A stretch of 64,000 bases of DNA from Lytechinus variegatus (GCF_018143015.1 NC_054742.1:59652853-59716852); one strand, 5' to 3'. Positions 47,575 to 58,545 are shown, numbered from the stretch's first letter. Notes: generated by a model from the letters alone, not told the origin. Made by a program: numbers and translations.

Positions 47575-47925
47575 GACCAAGTCTGCAGGTGGAGTGAAGT
47601 TGTATCCCTCTGATAACGTAATCCTGGCTTGTTTGTACAAACCAATGTCTCCTTCCTGTTGGGCAAAATCTTCAGGTAGAAAATAGGTGCATCCCTCTGA
47701 TGAAGGTCATCCTGGCTTGTTTATGTCACCTTCTAGCTGGGCCAAGACTGTTGAAAGAAGTTGCATCTCGCTGATCACGTCATCCTGGCTTGTTTATGTC
47801 TCCTTCAAGCTGGGACAAGACTGCAGGTTGAAAGAAGTCGCATCCCTCTGATCATGTCATCCTGGCTTGTTTATGTCTCCTTCAAGTTCGGCCAAGACTG
47901 CAGGTTGAACGAAGTTGGATCCTGG
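47575..47925. repeat. About 83-bp tandem repeat, roughly 4 units
   Basis: Each unit includes GCATCCCTCTGAT, CATCCTGGCTTGTTTATGTC and TTCAAGCTGGGCCAAGACTG. The last two units are nearly identical; the first is diverged. The unit length is not a multiple of three, so it is not coding. Confidence 0.88.
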
Positions 47926-48204
47926 GGTTGAGGTGCGAGGTATGCCCCCATGGTGCTTTGTTGCCAGAGAGTGCACTGTGCTGAAGATTTAGCAGATGAG
48001 GTGGCAGCGTTGCAGATTGGCACCTAACAGAAGGATTAATGATTTAAAGAAAATGGACACATTATCAGCACTGAGAAATTTCCTTATAAAATATTTGATA
48101 TATGGAGAAAGAGTTGATACATTGGATCAGTTTTTCTCTAATAATACTACTAATAATAAAGTTGTGGATTTTTCAAATACATACAAATTGAAGTTTTTCA
48201 AAAA

Positions 48205-48280
48205 CAAGTGGAATGCCTCTGGCGGTCTCACCTGCATCACACGATTCAATATAGCAGTAGTGATGACTTTGAAAACTAAA
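48205..48280 (-). mobile_element. 3' tail fragment of the DR1-bearing element
   Basis: AATGCCTCTGGCGGTCTCACC followed by CTGCATCACACGATTCAATA is the reverse complement of the element end at 3.8-4.0 kb. It lies about 170 bases downstream of the stop codon of the minus-strand gene. Confidence 0.8.
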
Positions 48281-48410
48281 ATAACAACAAAACCATATTT
48301 TATATTATCAGTATTTGCACAAGCTTTCAGGAGGGAAATGAATTCCAGTGACCAGTTGACAGACCTAATATTTTCATTTGAAACACTTTTCTTGCAAACT
48401 ACATGTAGTT

Positions 48411-48416
48411 TTTATT
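48411..48416 (-). terminator. Poly(A) signal AATAAA for gene U2
   Basis: AATAAA on the minus strand about 30 bases after the stop codon at 48446. Its position fits a very short 3' UTR. Only the hexamer supports it. Confidence 0.4.
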
Positions 48417-48445
48417 TTTCTTCTAAAAACACCATAACTCCTTAC

Positions 48446-48627
48446 CTATTGTAAATGAGTAGTGCTCTCTTCTGTCTTCTTGTTCATATTGGCGTGACAA
48501 CAATGACTGAATCTGAGATCTGTGGTCGAATCCGAGGTTGACGCCGATGATGACGTCATATGAACATTCAAAATGATGCCTTGATCAAAAAGACCTTGCC
48601 TCATGCTCTGTGGACTCTTCATATTAC
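48446..48627 (-). CDS. Gene U2, terminal exon
   Basis: Acceptor TTTGAATAG; the two carried bases complete a Gly codon with the preceding exon. It encodes NMKSPQSMRQGLFDQGIILN, then a Ser/Thr/Asp-rich stretch, and ends HLQ-stop. Confidence 0.55.
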
Positions 48628-50123
48628 CTATTCAAAGGAATGAGACAAGATAATGTAGTGATAAATGGAGTTCTTGAAGCAGCCTAGTACACTGAAAATA
48701 AATATTAACTGCCTGGAACAAACATGGTCAATCTGAAAATCCTCACAACAGGGAAAAACAATTATAAACACTCTTTTTTAAAGAAAAGAAAAACAAGAAG
48801 AATGGTTGAATATGATAAACAAAATTTTCAAGTGTGAAATTTGATGGTAACTTCTCCATTTACTTTAGAAACAGCAAACTTTATGTCTGTAATGTATTTG
48901 CAAAATGACAAACAGTTGCACACTTACCTCCTGCCAGGGCACTGCCGGTGACAAAGGTTGGTGTGGTGGTCAGAAGACTTCTGATGTCCTTCCTGATGTA
49001 GATCTTGTCGGTTGATGCAGCGCAGTTTCCTTGGGGCTTATTCCTTGTCTTCAAGGGAGACATCTCACATTGTACAGCTGCTTGGGGTGAGAGAAGGAGC
49101 TGATGTACTTATGGTTGTCAAGATAGGAAATTTCATTACAATACTTTTTTGGCATAAGGTAGAGAATTTTGTCGCCGTTTGGGGACAAGCCCTCATACCT
49201 CAATTTTGAGGGAAATCCTTTTTTTGTTACTTGATAATCTATCAAGTGATTTCCAGTCTGATTTTAGATTTGACTCTAAGAAGCTCTATATCCAATGAGA
49301 AAATGAAGCCAACAGGCCATGTCAAGAGGAAGATTATTCTGTTGGATGCATTAGGTCAGTGTTGCTGTTGGAGCACAAAACTATTTTGCCTTCCAGTCTC
49401 CATCAAATATTCGATTCGACAAAATTGGTCCAACTTGTATCACTGACAGCTAATAACACGTGAGACTTGCCCTAATACCAGTTTCATTCACATTATGGTG
49501 TTGTGCCGGTGTACATAATAAAAAGGATGAACATGATACATGTATCAGAGGTACTTATGTTTGATAATACTACCAGTGGATAAGAAATAAATCTACATGT
49601 AACATTTTCTATCTGACCAGAAAAGGGTATGTCGATAGGATCAAGGAAGTTGTAAATTTAGTAAAACCTGAAACCTTAAAACACAAAACTGGGCTTTATT
49701 ACAAAGTGGTCTTTTCGACTCAGGCCTATTCCTATGATTAAAAGAGTCGTGGGACAGGGAAGAAATTGAATTTTAAACTTGTCTGGGAAAGATGCCTACA
49801 CTAGCTAGCAGTAATTTTATCATTAAAAAGAAACACGAACCTGAGCTTTTTCTCCAAAAACTAAGACAGGTTTGGCCATCATCTGAGCCTGGTTCATGCC
49901 CAAAGCAGCAGAGTATTTGATCAGATGTTCTTCTCTCAACTTCAACAGCCTCTTGACCATAGTGACTGTCATCCCCGTGGATGCTTGAACTTGTAACAAC
50001 TTCTCCACAGTTTCATTGTTTTTAATCTGGACTGAACTCTTTGCATCTGGAAGATTAACATAGGGAAACACCCGTAATTTATAATGCTTCTCCAAAGAAG
50101 TAGCACCCCCATACAACAAAGCC
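48446..50123 (-). CDS. Minus-strand gene U2, last three exons (possibly mTERF-like)
   Basis: Exons on the minus strand: 50123-49841, about 49049-48928, and 48627-48446. Phases agree at each joint, and the last exon ends in TAG at 48448-48446. Protein in order: LLYGGATSLEKHYKLRVFPYV; an Asn/Glu segment; YSAALGMNQAQMMAKPVL; NCAASTDKIYIRKDIRSLL; and a Ser/Thr-rich tail. The LG....MMAKPVL pattern resembles the helix-turn-helix units (LG...I...P.LL) of mitochondrial transcription termination factor proteins. That assignment is weak. The N-terminal exons were not found. Confidence 0.55.
48928..49049 (-). CDS. Gene U2, middle exon
   Basis: Strong donor GGAG|GTAAGT at 48928/48927. The acceptor is less certain: TCTCCCTTGAAG at 49050 keeps phase 0 and has the better pyrimidine context. 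AATGTGAG at 49064 is also phase 0. It encodes TRNKPQGNCAASTDKIYIRK, then DIRSLLTTTPTFVTGSALAG. Confidence 0.55.
49841..50123 (-). CDS. Gene U2, upstream visible exon
   Basis: The minus-strand acceptor TGCTGATTTTCAG is preceded by a good pyrimidine tract. 94 codons are open without a stop. The donor CAG|GTTCGT is non-ideal but follows a consensus CAG. It ends in phase 0. The C-terminal part KRLLKLREEHL then YSAALGMNQAQ is helical and amphipathic. Confidence 0.65.
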
Positions 50124-50199
50124 CTGAAAATCAGCAGCTACGAAAGGAGAATCCAGTATGAAGAATGAAAATGTGAATGAAAGGGGCCTAGAGGAAGAA

Positions 50200-50770
50200 A
50201 CAAGTGGAGAACCTTTGGCAGTCTCACCAGCATCAAGCGATTCAATACAGCAGCAGTACTGACTACCTGTATAAAATAATTATTCACAAAAAAACAAAGC
50301 ACCATTCATATAATGATAAAATACTACGTTCATTGACAATAAATGACATTTGACCATGATCAGGTGACCCAACACTTGTCAGTGATACATGATTACCCTT
50401 ATATCTACATTTTATAAACTATATCTATAAACTTTGAAAGAAATGACAGCAATCTAATAATTACATTGTACCTCCAAAATGGCCAAAGTTCAAAGACCTT
50501 TAATGACCTTTGACTTTGGTCATGTGACCTGAAACTCACATGAGATGTTCAGTGATACTTGATTAGTCTAATGTCCAAGATTCATGAATCAAATCCATTA
50601 ACTTTCAAAGTTATGATGGTAATTCAACAGATACTGTACCCCAAACATGGCCAAAGCTCATTGACCTTTGTCATGTGATCTGAAATTTGCACAGGATGTT
50701 TGGTGACACTTGATTTCTCTTACTGTATGTCCAAGTTTTATGAACTAGACCAATAAACGCTAGAGGGTAT
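50200..50770 (-). mobile_element. DR1-bearing dispersed element, reverse copy
   Basis: In reverse orientation: GGCAGTCTCACCAGCATCAA (tail), AATGACCTTTGACTTTGGTC, ATGGCCAAAGCTCATTGACC and TATGAACTAGACCAATAAAC. It matches the 3' half of the element at 2.7-3.9 kb. Confidence 0.8.
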
Positions 50771-51404
50771 TCATTTGTCTCGCAATCTACTATGGTCAAC
50801 AAGGAAATTCGTGATCACTCTCGCAAAAAGTGTTCACTGGCTTTCTAGGAAATTCGTGATCACTCTCGCAAAAAGTGTTCACTAGCTTACAAGTTCACGA
50901 GCTTTCGAGTGCCGCTGCAACTCTTTATCAAGTGACACTAATATTCATCTGTTAACATTAAGTCCTATTCCTAACAATACTATGATCTTCATAAAAGATC
51001 AAGGATGCCTCATCTAGAGACCCCTGGTGACATATGTCTAAGTTACGAAGGCTCTCAGCCTTCTGCTCCAAAAATTCATCTTTATTAAGATATACCTGTA
51101 AGTAATAAATTCATAATGTCCAGATTCAAATAAACCATTCATCTCAAACCATTAATGTCACGGAAACTACCCTGGGTAAGGTTAGACGAGAAGCACGGTT
51201 GCATTCGAGACAGATGTCACTCTGCTCAACGACCTGGGCCGCGTCTCAATTGTTGCAGCTTATTTTCATTCAGCCACAGAAGAGTCTAAACACTCTACCA
51301 AAATATCAGTTCACCTTACCCAAGAATGGTTTCTTACAAGTGACCAATAATAAATAAGAATACATCAATACATAAACATCATCATTATCGATAACATAAA
51401 TTCA

Positions 51405-52025
51405 CTGACAATTGGCACATTTTAAAACCGACCAAAATTGGCACATTTTGATATTGACCAAAATTGGCACTTTTGAACTTGACCAAAATTGGCACCTTTG
51501 AAATCGACCAAAATTGGCACATATTGAACTTGTCTAAAATTGGCACTTTTTGAACTTGTCCAAAATTGACAATTTTTGAACTTGACCAAAATTGGCACAT
51601 AAAAACTGACCAAGTATATTGGCATCTTTTCAACTTTGACAAAAATATTGGCATATAAAAACTGACCAAGTATTATTGGCATCTTTTCAACTTGAAAAAA
51701 ATATCGGCATATAAAAACTGACCAAGTATATTGGCATCTTTTCAACTTGATGAAAACATCGGCATATAAAAACTAACTGACCAAGTATTATTGGCATCTT
51801 TTCAACTTGACGAAAATATCGGCATATAAAAACTAACTGACCAAGTATTATTGGCATCTTTTCAACTTGACGAAAATATCGGCATATGAAAACTGACCAA
51901 GTATTATTGGCATCTTTTCAACTTGACGAAAATATCGGCATATAAAAACTGACCAAGTATTATTGGCATCTTTTAAACTTGACAAATAATGGCACATCTT
52001 GAAATTTACCAAAAATACATTGGCA
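51405..52025. repeat. Composite minisatellite (about 30-bp and about 58-bp units)
   Basis: First block (to about 51600): units of GACCAAAATTGGCACATTTTG. Second block (51600-51990): longer units combining AACTGACCAAGTATTATTGG, CATCTTTTCAACTTGACG and AAAATATCGGCATATAAA. The long unit looks like a doubled and diverged short unit. Frames across it are artefacts. Confidence 0.92.
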
Positions 52026-52662
52026 AATATTTCACACATTTATGGTTTAAAACAAAAACAAACATCTCTAATGCGCATACTGACGCACCATGAAAATTCG
52101 ACTGAACGCAACATAGAATAAACATCTTTCCATAATGGCAAAATGAGAATATAGTATTACGCAACTTCAAACAACCTTTATGTGACCCAATTTCTCCTAT
52201 AAAACTTTAAAAATAGAGAATCAAGATAATTAATTTGGAATCTCACATTCAGCAATCATTATGGTAAATATTCTTCTCATAAAATAGCAAATATTACTGG
52301 AGAAATAAAGATTAAATTACCTTGAAAGGTTTGCCCACTTGTCCGGAAAAATGTCTGTCAAAATGACGCTAATCTCGGTACTGTGCACAACAAATCTTTA
52401 TCTGAATCAATGGTAATTTTTGTTATAAAAAGTAACTTTTATGGGGCAAGAAATGGAACGCGCATTTTATTGATTACGCAATTTAGGCGCGTTGCTAATG
52501 GTTTCTGACCAGAAGTAGCCATGACCAGTGCTACGTCACAATAGAAAGTACTAACTAAAAGACGCTACCAAAAATGGTGCATTATGACCTCACACTTTGT
52601 TTGTTACGTAAGTTTTGCTAGTTTATTTTTTTAGTGATTCCGTCACAATAATAAGAATATAC

Positions 52663-53172
52663 TTAAAGGGGAAGTTCACCCTGACAAAAAGTTTATTGTA
52701 AAAATAGCAGAAAAAATAATAAAAAATATTGCCGAAGGTTTGAGAAAAATTCATCAAATAATTAAAAAGTTATTAGAATTTCAATTATTTGATTTGTGAC
52801 GTCATATGCGAGCAGCATTCCTACATAGCGAATGGTAAAAAATCAATGAAATGTCATTTTCTCAGAAAATTGAAAATGGTTTTCACTGTAACTTTTGTAC
52901 ATGTATATCAATAGACAAATCATTTCACACCCGATCATGAAAAGAAACAAAATTAAGTCATCAGGAACCATACAAAATTTGAAATTCATACATTTTATAT
53001 TACATAACACATGGGGCAGCTGCTCGTTTATGACGTCACAAATCCAAAATTTTGAACTCTAATAACTTTCTTACTCTTTAACGGATTTTCCTCAAACCTT
53101 CACCAATATTTTTCACTATTTTTTCTGCTATTTTTACAACAAAGTTTTCTTCAGGGTGAACTTCCCCTTTAA
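52663..53172. mobile_element. Complete MITE, AGGGGAAGTTCACCCTG ends, TTAA flanks
   Basis: TTAA at 52663-52666 and 53169-53172. Inverted ends AGGGGAAGTTCACCCTG and CAGGGTGAACTTCCCCT, with arms of about 200 bp. TTAA flanks fit piggyBac- or Kolobok-type non-autonomous elements. Partial relatives: 13563-13905, 55077-55552, 59233-59650. Confidence 0.9.
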
Positions 53173-53464
53173 TACAGATTGATGTGCACAATTGAACAAG
53201 AGGATTTTCAAGGAACATGACAAAGGGATGGAGAAAGGGGGAGAGAGAGAGGAGAAAAAGAACGATGTTGAGAAAGAGATTTAATTAAAAGAAAATAATA
53301 TACCACTTATTAAAATTATACAAAAATATTGATCTAAAATCATATTCATGACCATTTTATAACAAGTCTATGACTATGAGGTGTTTTAAAACAGGTTATT
53401 AAAAAAAAAAACGGGTGTTTTCAAGCGCAATTTAAAACATGTTTTAAAACACACCGTTTTAAAC

Positions 53465-54012
53465 GTGCCAACCACTCATTCAATGAACGACCGGCAACCC
53501 TGGGGCTGGGCACTCATTCAACGAACAAGGTTATGATATAACCTTGTTATCAGTTATATCTCCATGTGTGGCAAAAGAAGGGTGGTAATGTTTGGCTTAT
53601 TTTCTCTTTTTCTTTGGGGCAAATGCCTGATTTTTTACACTGACAGTTCCCAATACACTTATTATTCATACAACTTGACTCTTATTTAAATTTGATTCTT
53701 TAAATCATTTTTTTCTTAATTAAAAACAGAGATCAAAAAAAGAAAATTTTCTTGCCATATTACTTTCCACCAATAGAGGGCGTACACAAAAATATGCCCA
53801 AAATTCAAGTTTTTGAGCAAGTGCTACTAGTACTAGTAGTGAATACAAAAATTATTCCCAAGTTACTAATGAAAAATAAATTGCAACTGTATGGAAATTA
53901 GTAATTTTGGTCACAAAAGTGATATTTTAATGATTTTTTAAAGTGTGTGCTCTGTACAACATTGGCATACCATGGCCATAGTCCTACCTGTAGATTCCCC
54001 ACAGGCAGGGTG
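53465..54012 (+). repeat. About 550-bp dispersed repeat, copy 2
   Basis: Pairs with 25231-25722 in the same orientation. It contains the palindrome AACAAGGTTATGATATAACC and the longer version of the middle segment (CACTGACAGTTCCCAATACA). Confidence 0.85.
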
Positions 54013-54320
54013 GTACTAGCAGTGAACAAGTCACCGTCAAGTGGGGCTGGGCCTGACCACTCATTCAATTTTCAGAAAGAAAGAAAGAAGTTCAAACTTA
54101 AAACTAAACAAAAATAAATCATCAAGATAACACAAATATATTTGTTTTAAATGAAATACTCTGAAAACATTTTTTTTTTAAATCACGAAATGGTCACAGC
54201 GTGCAGATCACGGAAACGTGTCATTCCCCGTACATTTACGTGAATAAGAAATCGTACGCGCGCCAGTCAACAAGCGCAGCCGACGTCATCACATGTCTCT
54301 CACTACTCACTGTATGGTAT

Positions 54321-54615
54321 AGGGGGTCCTAAAGCTACGCACCACTCATCGCGCATGCAGTTTTCAATGGCAAATGCGCACTCTGTGTGTGGAACTGTGA
54401 CTGCAGAGTGATGAACAATTCCTATTAATTTTTTTCTACAGAGGCTGCAGTAAATCTCTAAATGCAGAGAAAACCAACAACTGTTAGGAAGTTTGGAGTT
54501 ATATTCGCTTTAATTTCATTTTATCCTATAATAATTTGAATATATTTTAGAAATTGAGGCACAGGAAATACTATTTTTTTGCATGATAAATCGAGTGCGT
54601 AGCTTTAGGACCCCT
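54321..54615. mobile_element. MITE with GGGGGTCCTAAAGCTACGC ends
   Basis: Left AGGGGGTCCTAAAGCTACGC and right GTGCGTAGCTTTAGGACCCC are inverted. A third terminal copy (GTGCGTAGCTTTAGGTCCCC) lies at 54792-54813 in the orientation of the right end, suggesting a second insertion or a duplicated end. Confidence 0.82.
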
Positions 54616-55076
54616 TCTACATCGGGCGGCGAAATCAAGAGGTGTTCGAAAAACACGACGGGATTTTCGTATTAGTGAGTTTTGTGATATTTTCTACTTG
54701 GCTAATGATCTTTAGAATGTTTGCCACAAATTAGTGAAATATAATTTGTTGAAATATTAAAATTGGGACAGTTTTTATTGTTTATAAACAAAGTGCGTAG
54801 CTTTAGGTCCCCCCATCATACTAGCAGCGTAACTTTGTCTTTGGGTTTTATTTTTTAAGAGTACTAAAATCGTACCTCCTCTGTTCCATGTTAACAGCAG
54901 CTGCAAGTTTCTGTTTCATATCGTCTAACTAGCACATCATGCTTAGTCATCTCTGCAATTCTGTCATTCTGTATCTAATTCTGAGACAAATTATCCGATC
55001 CGCTTTGTTTTTCGAATCAAATCTGCCGGCCAAATCAGCAACGCCACATGCACTAGAGGGCGCTTCGACATTGTCG

Positions 55077-55552
55077 TTTAAAGGGAAATTCAAGGCTATA
55101 AAGAAAGGTTTGTTGTGAAAATAAGCCTAGGCTACCTAGCAGAATAAAAATAATATATTGATGAAGATATGACGAAAATCCATTTCAGATTATAAAATTT
55201 ATTAAAATCTTGGATTAGTGACGTCATTTACGAGCATCTGCCACATTATGACATTAAGTTATGCAAAATGCATAAATTTCATTTGTAATGTTTCGTGATG
55301 ACTTTTTTTGAGCGGGTGTGAAATCATTTTAGTGAAGATACAATAAAAACCTTTTAAAATTTTCTGAGAAAATTACATTTCATTGATTTTTACCACACGG
55401 TATGCAGGAAGCTATTTGCATATAACGTCACAAATCAAATAAATTAAACTTTTTTTTTCATTCTTCGATCACTAGTTCGATATAGAATTTTCCTTCGGGC
55501 AATATTTTCATATTTTTTCTGCTGTTTTTACAATAAACTAATTTTGTCAAAC
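55077..55552. mobile_element. Diverged copy of the AGGGGAAGTTCACC MITE family
   Basis: It starts TTTAAAGGGAAATTCAAGG and has GTGACGTCATTTACGAGCAT, a GCGGGTGTGAAATCATTT segment and a TTTTTACAATAAACTAATTT end. The right terminal repeat is decayed. Confidence 0.7.
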
Positions 55553-55895
55553 AGGAGGGGGGGGGCGTTCATAAAAAGTAAATCAAAAGGATTTAATGTG
55601 GCTTACATATCCCGTTTTCAAGAACATTTTCAGGTCAACGTGATTCGAGTTATCATTTTTTACAGTGTACATATTAAAAAAAACGCCCTGGGAATCCACA
55701 CACTTGACGGATTCAACTTTTCCAGCTTTTGCTAACTTTTGGGGATGGGGGTTCATCATCATTTTACTGAATAAAAGAAATGGCAGTCATTTCAACTTCA
55801 GCTTACCAGAAATGATAGGTAGTATACTGCATGCATTACCTTCTTCCTCGGCTCAATCTTCTTCTTAATCTTCTTCTCCTTCTTCTTTTTCTTCT

Positions 55896-57477
55896 CCAGA
55901 AGGAAAAACCAGTTCCACTGGACCCGTAGACCAGTATAATTTTAACTGGTAACTCTGGAAATTGGAACATCGGTTTACTGGTCTAAATGGTCATACTGGT
56001 CCAGTTAAAAATTAAACTGGTCTTGAAGTTGTGGAATTTTATACTGGTCTTGTTTCTGGTGGTTGTTACTGGTCTCACTGGTCTTCATACTAGTCTCACT
56101 GGTCTTCATTCTGGTCTATATCTGGTCCTTAAACTCGGTGGAACTGGTCCTCGTACTGGTCTTACTGGATCAGTTTATTACATGCATTTGGTTTTTTTAT
56201 ATACCATGCCGAGATGCCAAGTTCAAAGACCAGCTATGCGTGAGATTTTCTGTGAATCTGAGTGAGATCACAGACATTGTGTAAAATATGGGGATAGGCT
56301 GTGATAGTTGCGCGAGACAGAGATTTGAGGGGATGAACAATGAGTCCAAAATGCTTGTTTCTCACGCATAATACGTGACACTTGGTAGCTCTGACCATGG
56401 CCAGTGAAATGTGATAGAAAAGATGGTTAGTAAATTAATCTTTCTGCTGTTATTTTGAATGTGATGTATAAAATTACACATTTTCATTGTGAATTAGTTC
56501 ACACAATTATTTTGAAGGTTTTCAAACAACAATGAGTGCTATTGCAAAGATATTCCATTATAAATCCTGATTTTTCTTTAAAAAAACAGGAAATATGCAA
56601 ATGAGGTAAACCACGTGATCAGCATCATCAGAATTACTGGTATTACTGGTCTTGACCAGTTTAATTTCAAACATTGAATTACTTTAGACCAGTTGACTAT
56701 AATATATCAGAGGAATACATCATGCTTTGATCTTAATCATAATTAGAGGAATTAATTATTTTTAATGATAATATCAATAATTGATAATTATGATAATAGT
56801 AATAATAATAATTACAATATCAATAACAATAATGACAGTAATAAGAATGATTACAAGAATGATCGTAATAATAATAATTGTGATAATCATAAGAGCAATG
56901 ATAATAACAATGATAAATGATAACGATAACTTTTTCTGAATTGCAAGATTCATTTTTCATAATTTGTTAAATGATCTGACTTGAGAGTTATTTATTGGAC
57001 CAATAACCAGAATGCAATTGTTTGCTGGTCTCCAGTTAAAAATCAACTGGTCCAGTAAACATATACTGGAAACCAGTAAAAATCTACTGGAAACCATTAT
57101 TGGACCAGTAACACCAGTTTAATGAAAAACAGTTTAACTGGTATTACTAATTACTTCAACTGGAATGCAATTGTTGGAACTGGTCTCCAGTTGATTTTTA
57201 CTGGTCCAGTTAAAAATCAACTGGTCCAGTAAACATATACTGGAAACCAGTAAAAATCTACTGGAAACCATTATTGGACCAGTAACACCAGTTTAGTGAA
57301 AAACAGTTTAACTGGTATTACTAATTACTTCAACTGGAATGCAATTGTGGAACTGGTCTCCAGTTGATTTTTACTGGTCCAGTTAAAAATCAACTGGCCC
57401 AGTAAAAATACTGGAAACCAGTAAAATTATACTGGAAACCAGTAAAAAAAAAATACTGGTCTGTTTTTTCCTTCTGG
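55896..57477. mobile_element. 1.6-kb element built of ACTGGT/ACCAGT motifs
   Basis: Inverted ends CCAGAAGGAAAAACCAGT and CTGTTTTTTCCTTCTGG, inside a (CTT)n tract. Dozens of ACTGGT/ACCAGT words occur in the first 300 and last 500 bases. The last part includes a unit of about 180 bp repeated nearly three times (from about 57000). The 56209-56393 MITE and an ATAATAAT-rich block sit in the middle. No protein. Confidence 0.75.
56209..56393. mobile_element. MITE 'CAGAGCTACC', copy 2, nested
   Basis: In opposite orientation to 11824-12011, flanked by perfect ACCATG at 56203-56208 and 56394-56399. It was inserted into the ACTGGT element, so it is younger than that element. Confidence 0.88.
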
Positions 57478-57479
57478 GC

Positions 57480-58240
57480 TTCTTCTTCTTCTTCTCCTCC
57501 TCCTCCTTCTTCTTCTTAGCTTCTTCTTCCTCTCGTTCTTTTTTCTTCTTGTAAACTTGTACCGACCGGCCTTGTACGTATATCACCACAAGCGCGCATC
57601 TTAATGATGGTCAGAAAACTAAAACCTTTGCAATACGCCTTAGAACCTTCCAGAGGGAAGTTGAATAGAAAGCCTATAGATGATGAAAATTGCCAAAACA
57701 CATCTTCAAAGTCTTTATTCTCAAAATAATAAATCATTGTAAAAATAGCTCATCAGTGATTTTTTTTCAAAATTTAACTTTTCCCATATAAAACACGCGT
57801 TAGGTAATACGATACCATTCAAGTGATAGTTCACACGCGAAGAGGGGTCCGATTGGCAGCTGATATTGTATGTAAAAAATCGGCAAATGTTTTACATATT
57901 TATATTTCGTAGGTATTTGTGTATTTATGGTAAATGTTTGCAAAATTTTATTTGAGAATATTGTGTTTGATCATGATTGAATTCAAGAAAAATGTTCAGT
58001 ACCATATTTTTATTTATTTCTGATAACAACTCCTGTTATTTTTCAAAGTTTATACAAATAGACCTATAGTTTTACTTTTGTCGCAATAGGCCTATACATG
58101 TCGAGGACACTACTTGAAATAAGCTTTTATATATTTCGTGGGTCATATACACGGGGACCGACAATGACTTGCCAAATATATCAATAAAATCAATCATCTC
58201 GCTGATCTCAAGGCTTAATTCGTCTATATTGCCAGCTCGT
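57480..58240. other. No supported gene
   Basis: Starts with a (CTT)n tract (57480-57550), then ordinary AT-rich DNA. A short minus-strand frame near 57600 has no supporting signal. Confidence 0.4.
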
Positions 58241-58545
58241 CCACTCTCCAATAGTCTACTTTATTTAGTCTAATGCCCGAGTTCTGTGCATCAACATTTC
58301 GTCTAATTAAATTTAATTGGTCCCATGGGGTCCATCTTTAATTTTTATAATCATCTCTTCATCACATTCGTCTATGACCATTTCGTCTCATGACTAGTTG
58401 GTCTAATATCAATTTTCAGTCATTTTTGCACAATTAACATTTAGTCCATAGACCAAATGGTATATGGACTAAATGGTATGATTGGACCAACTGGTAATAT
58501 TAGACGAAACGGCAATTAGACCATTATGGATAGTGGGCGATTGAT
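58240..58545. repeat. Dispersed 'GACCAAATGG' repeat
   Basis: TTTAGTCTAATG, CATTTCGTCTA, TTGGTCTAATAT, then ATAGACCAAATGGT and GACTAAATGGT. The orientation of the words flips in the middle near 58440, giving a loose fold-back. Confidence 0.65.

Noticed and set aside
51385-52039. Minus-strand frames with repeated PILV and CQFW words
   Set aside because: Translation of the composite minisatellite.
55987-56284. TGLHTSLTGL-type and related frames
   Set aside because: Encoded by the ACTGGT repeats of the 1.6-kb element.
57383-57737. Minus-strand Lys/Glu-rich frame and adjacent short frame
   Set aside because: Encoded by the (CTT)n tract beside the ACTGGT element; no splice or homology support.
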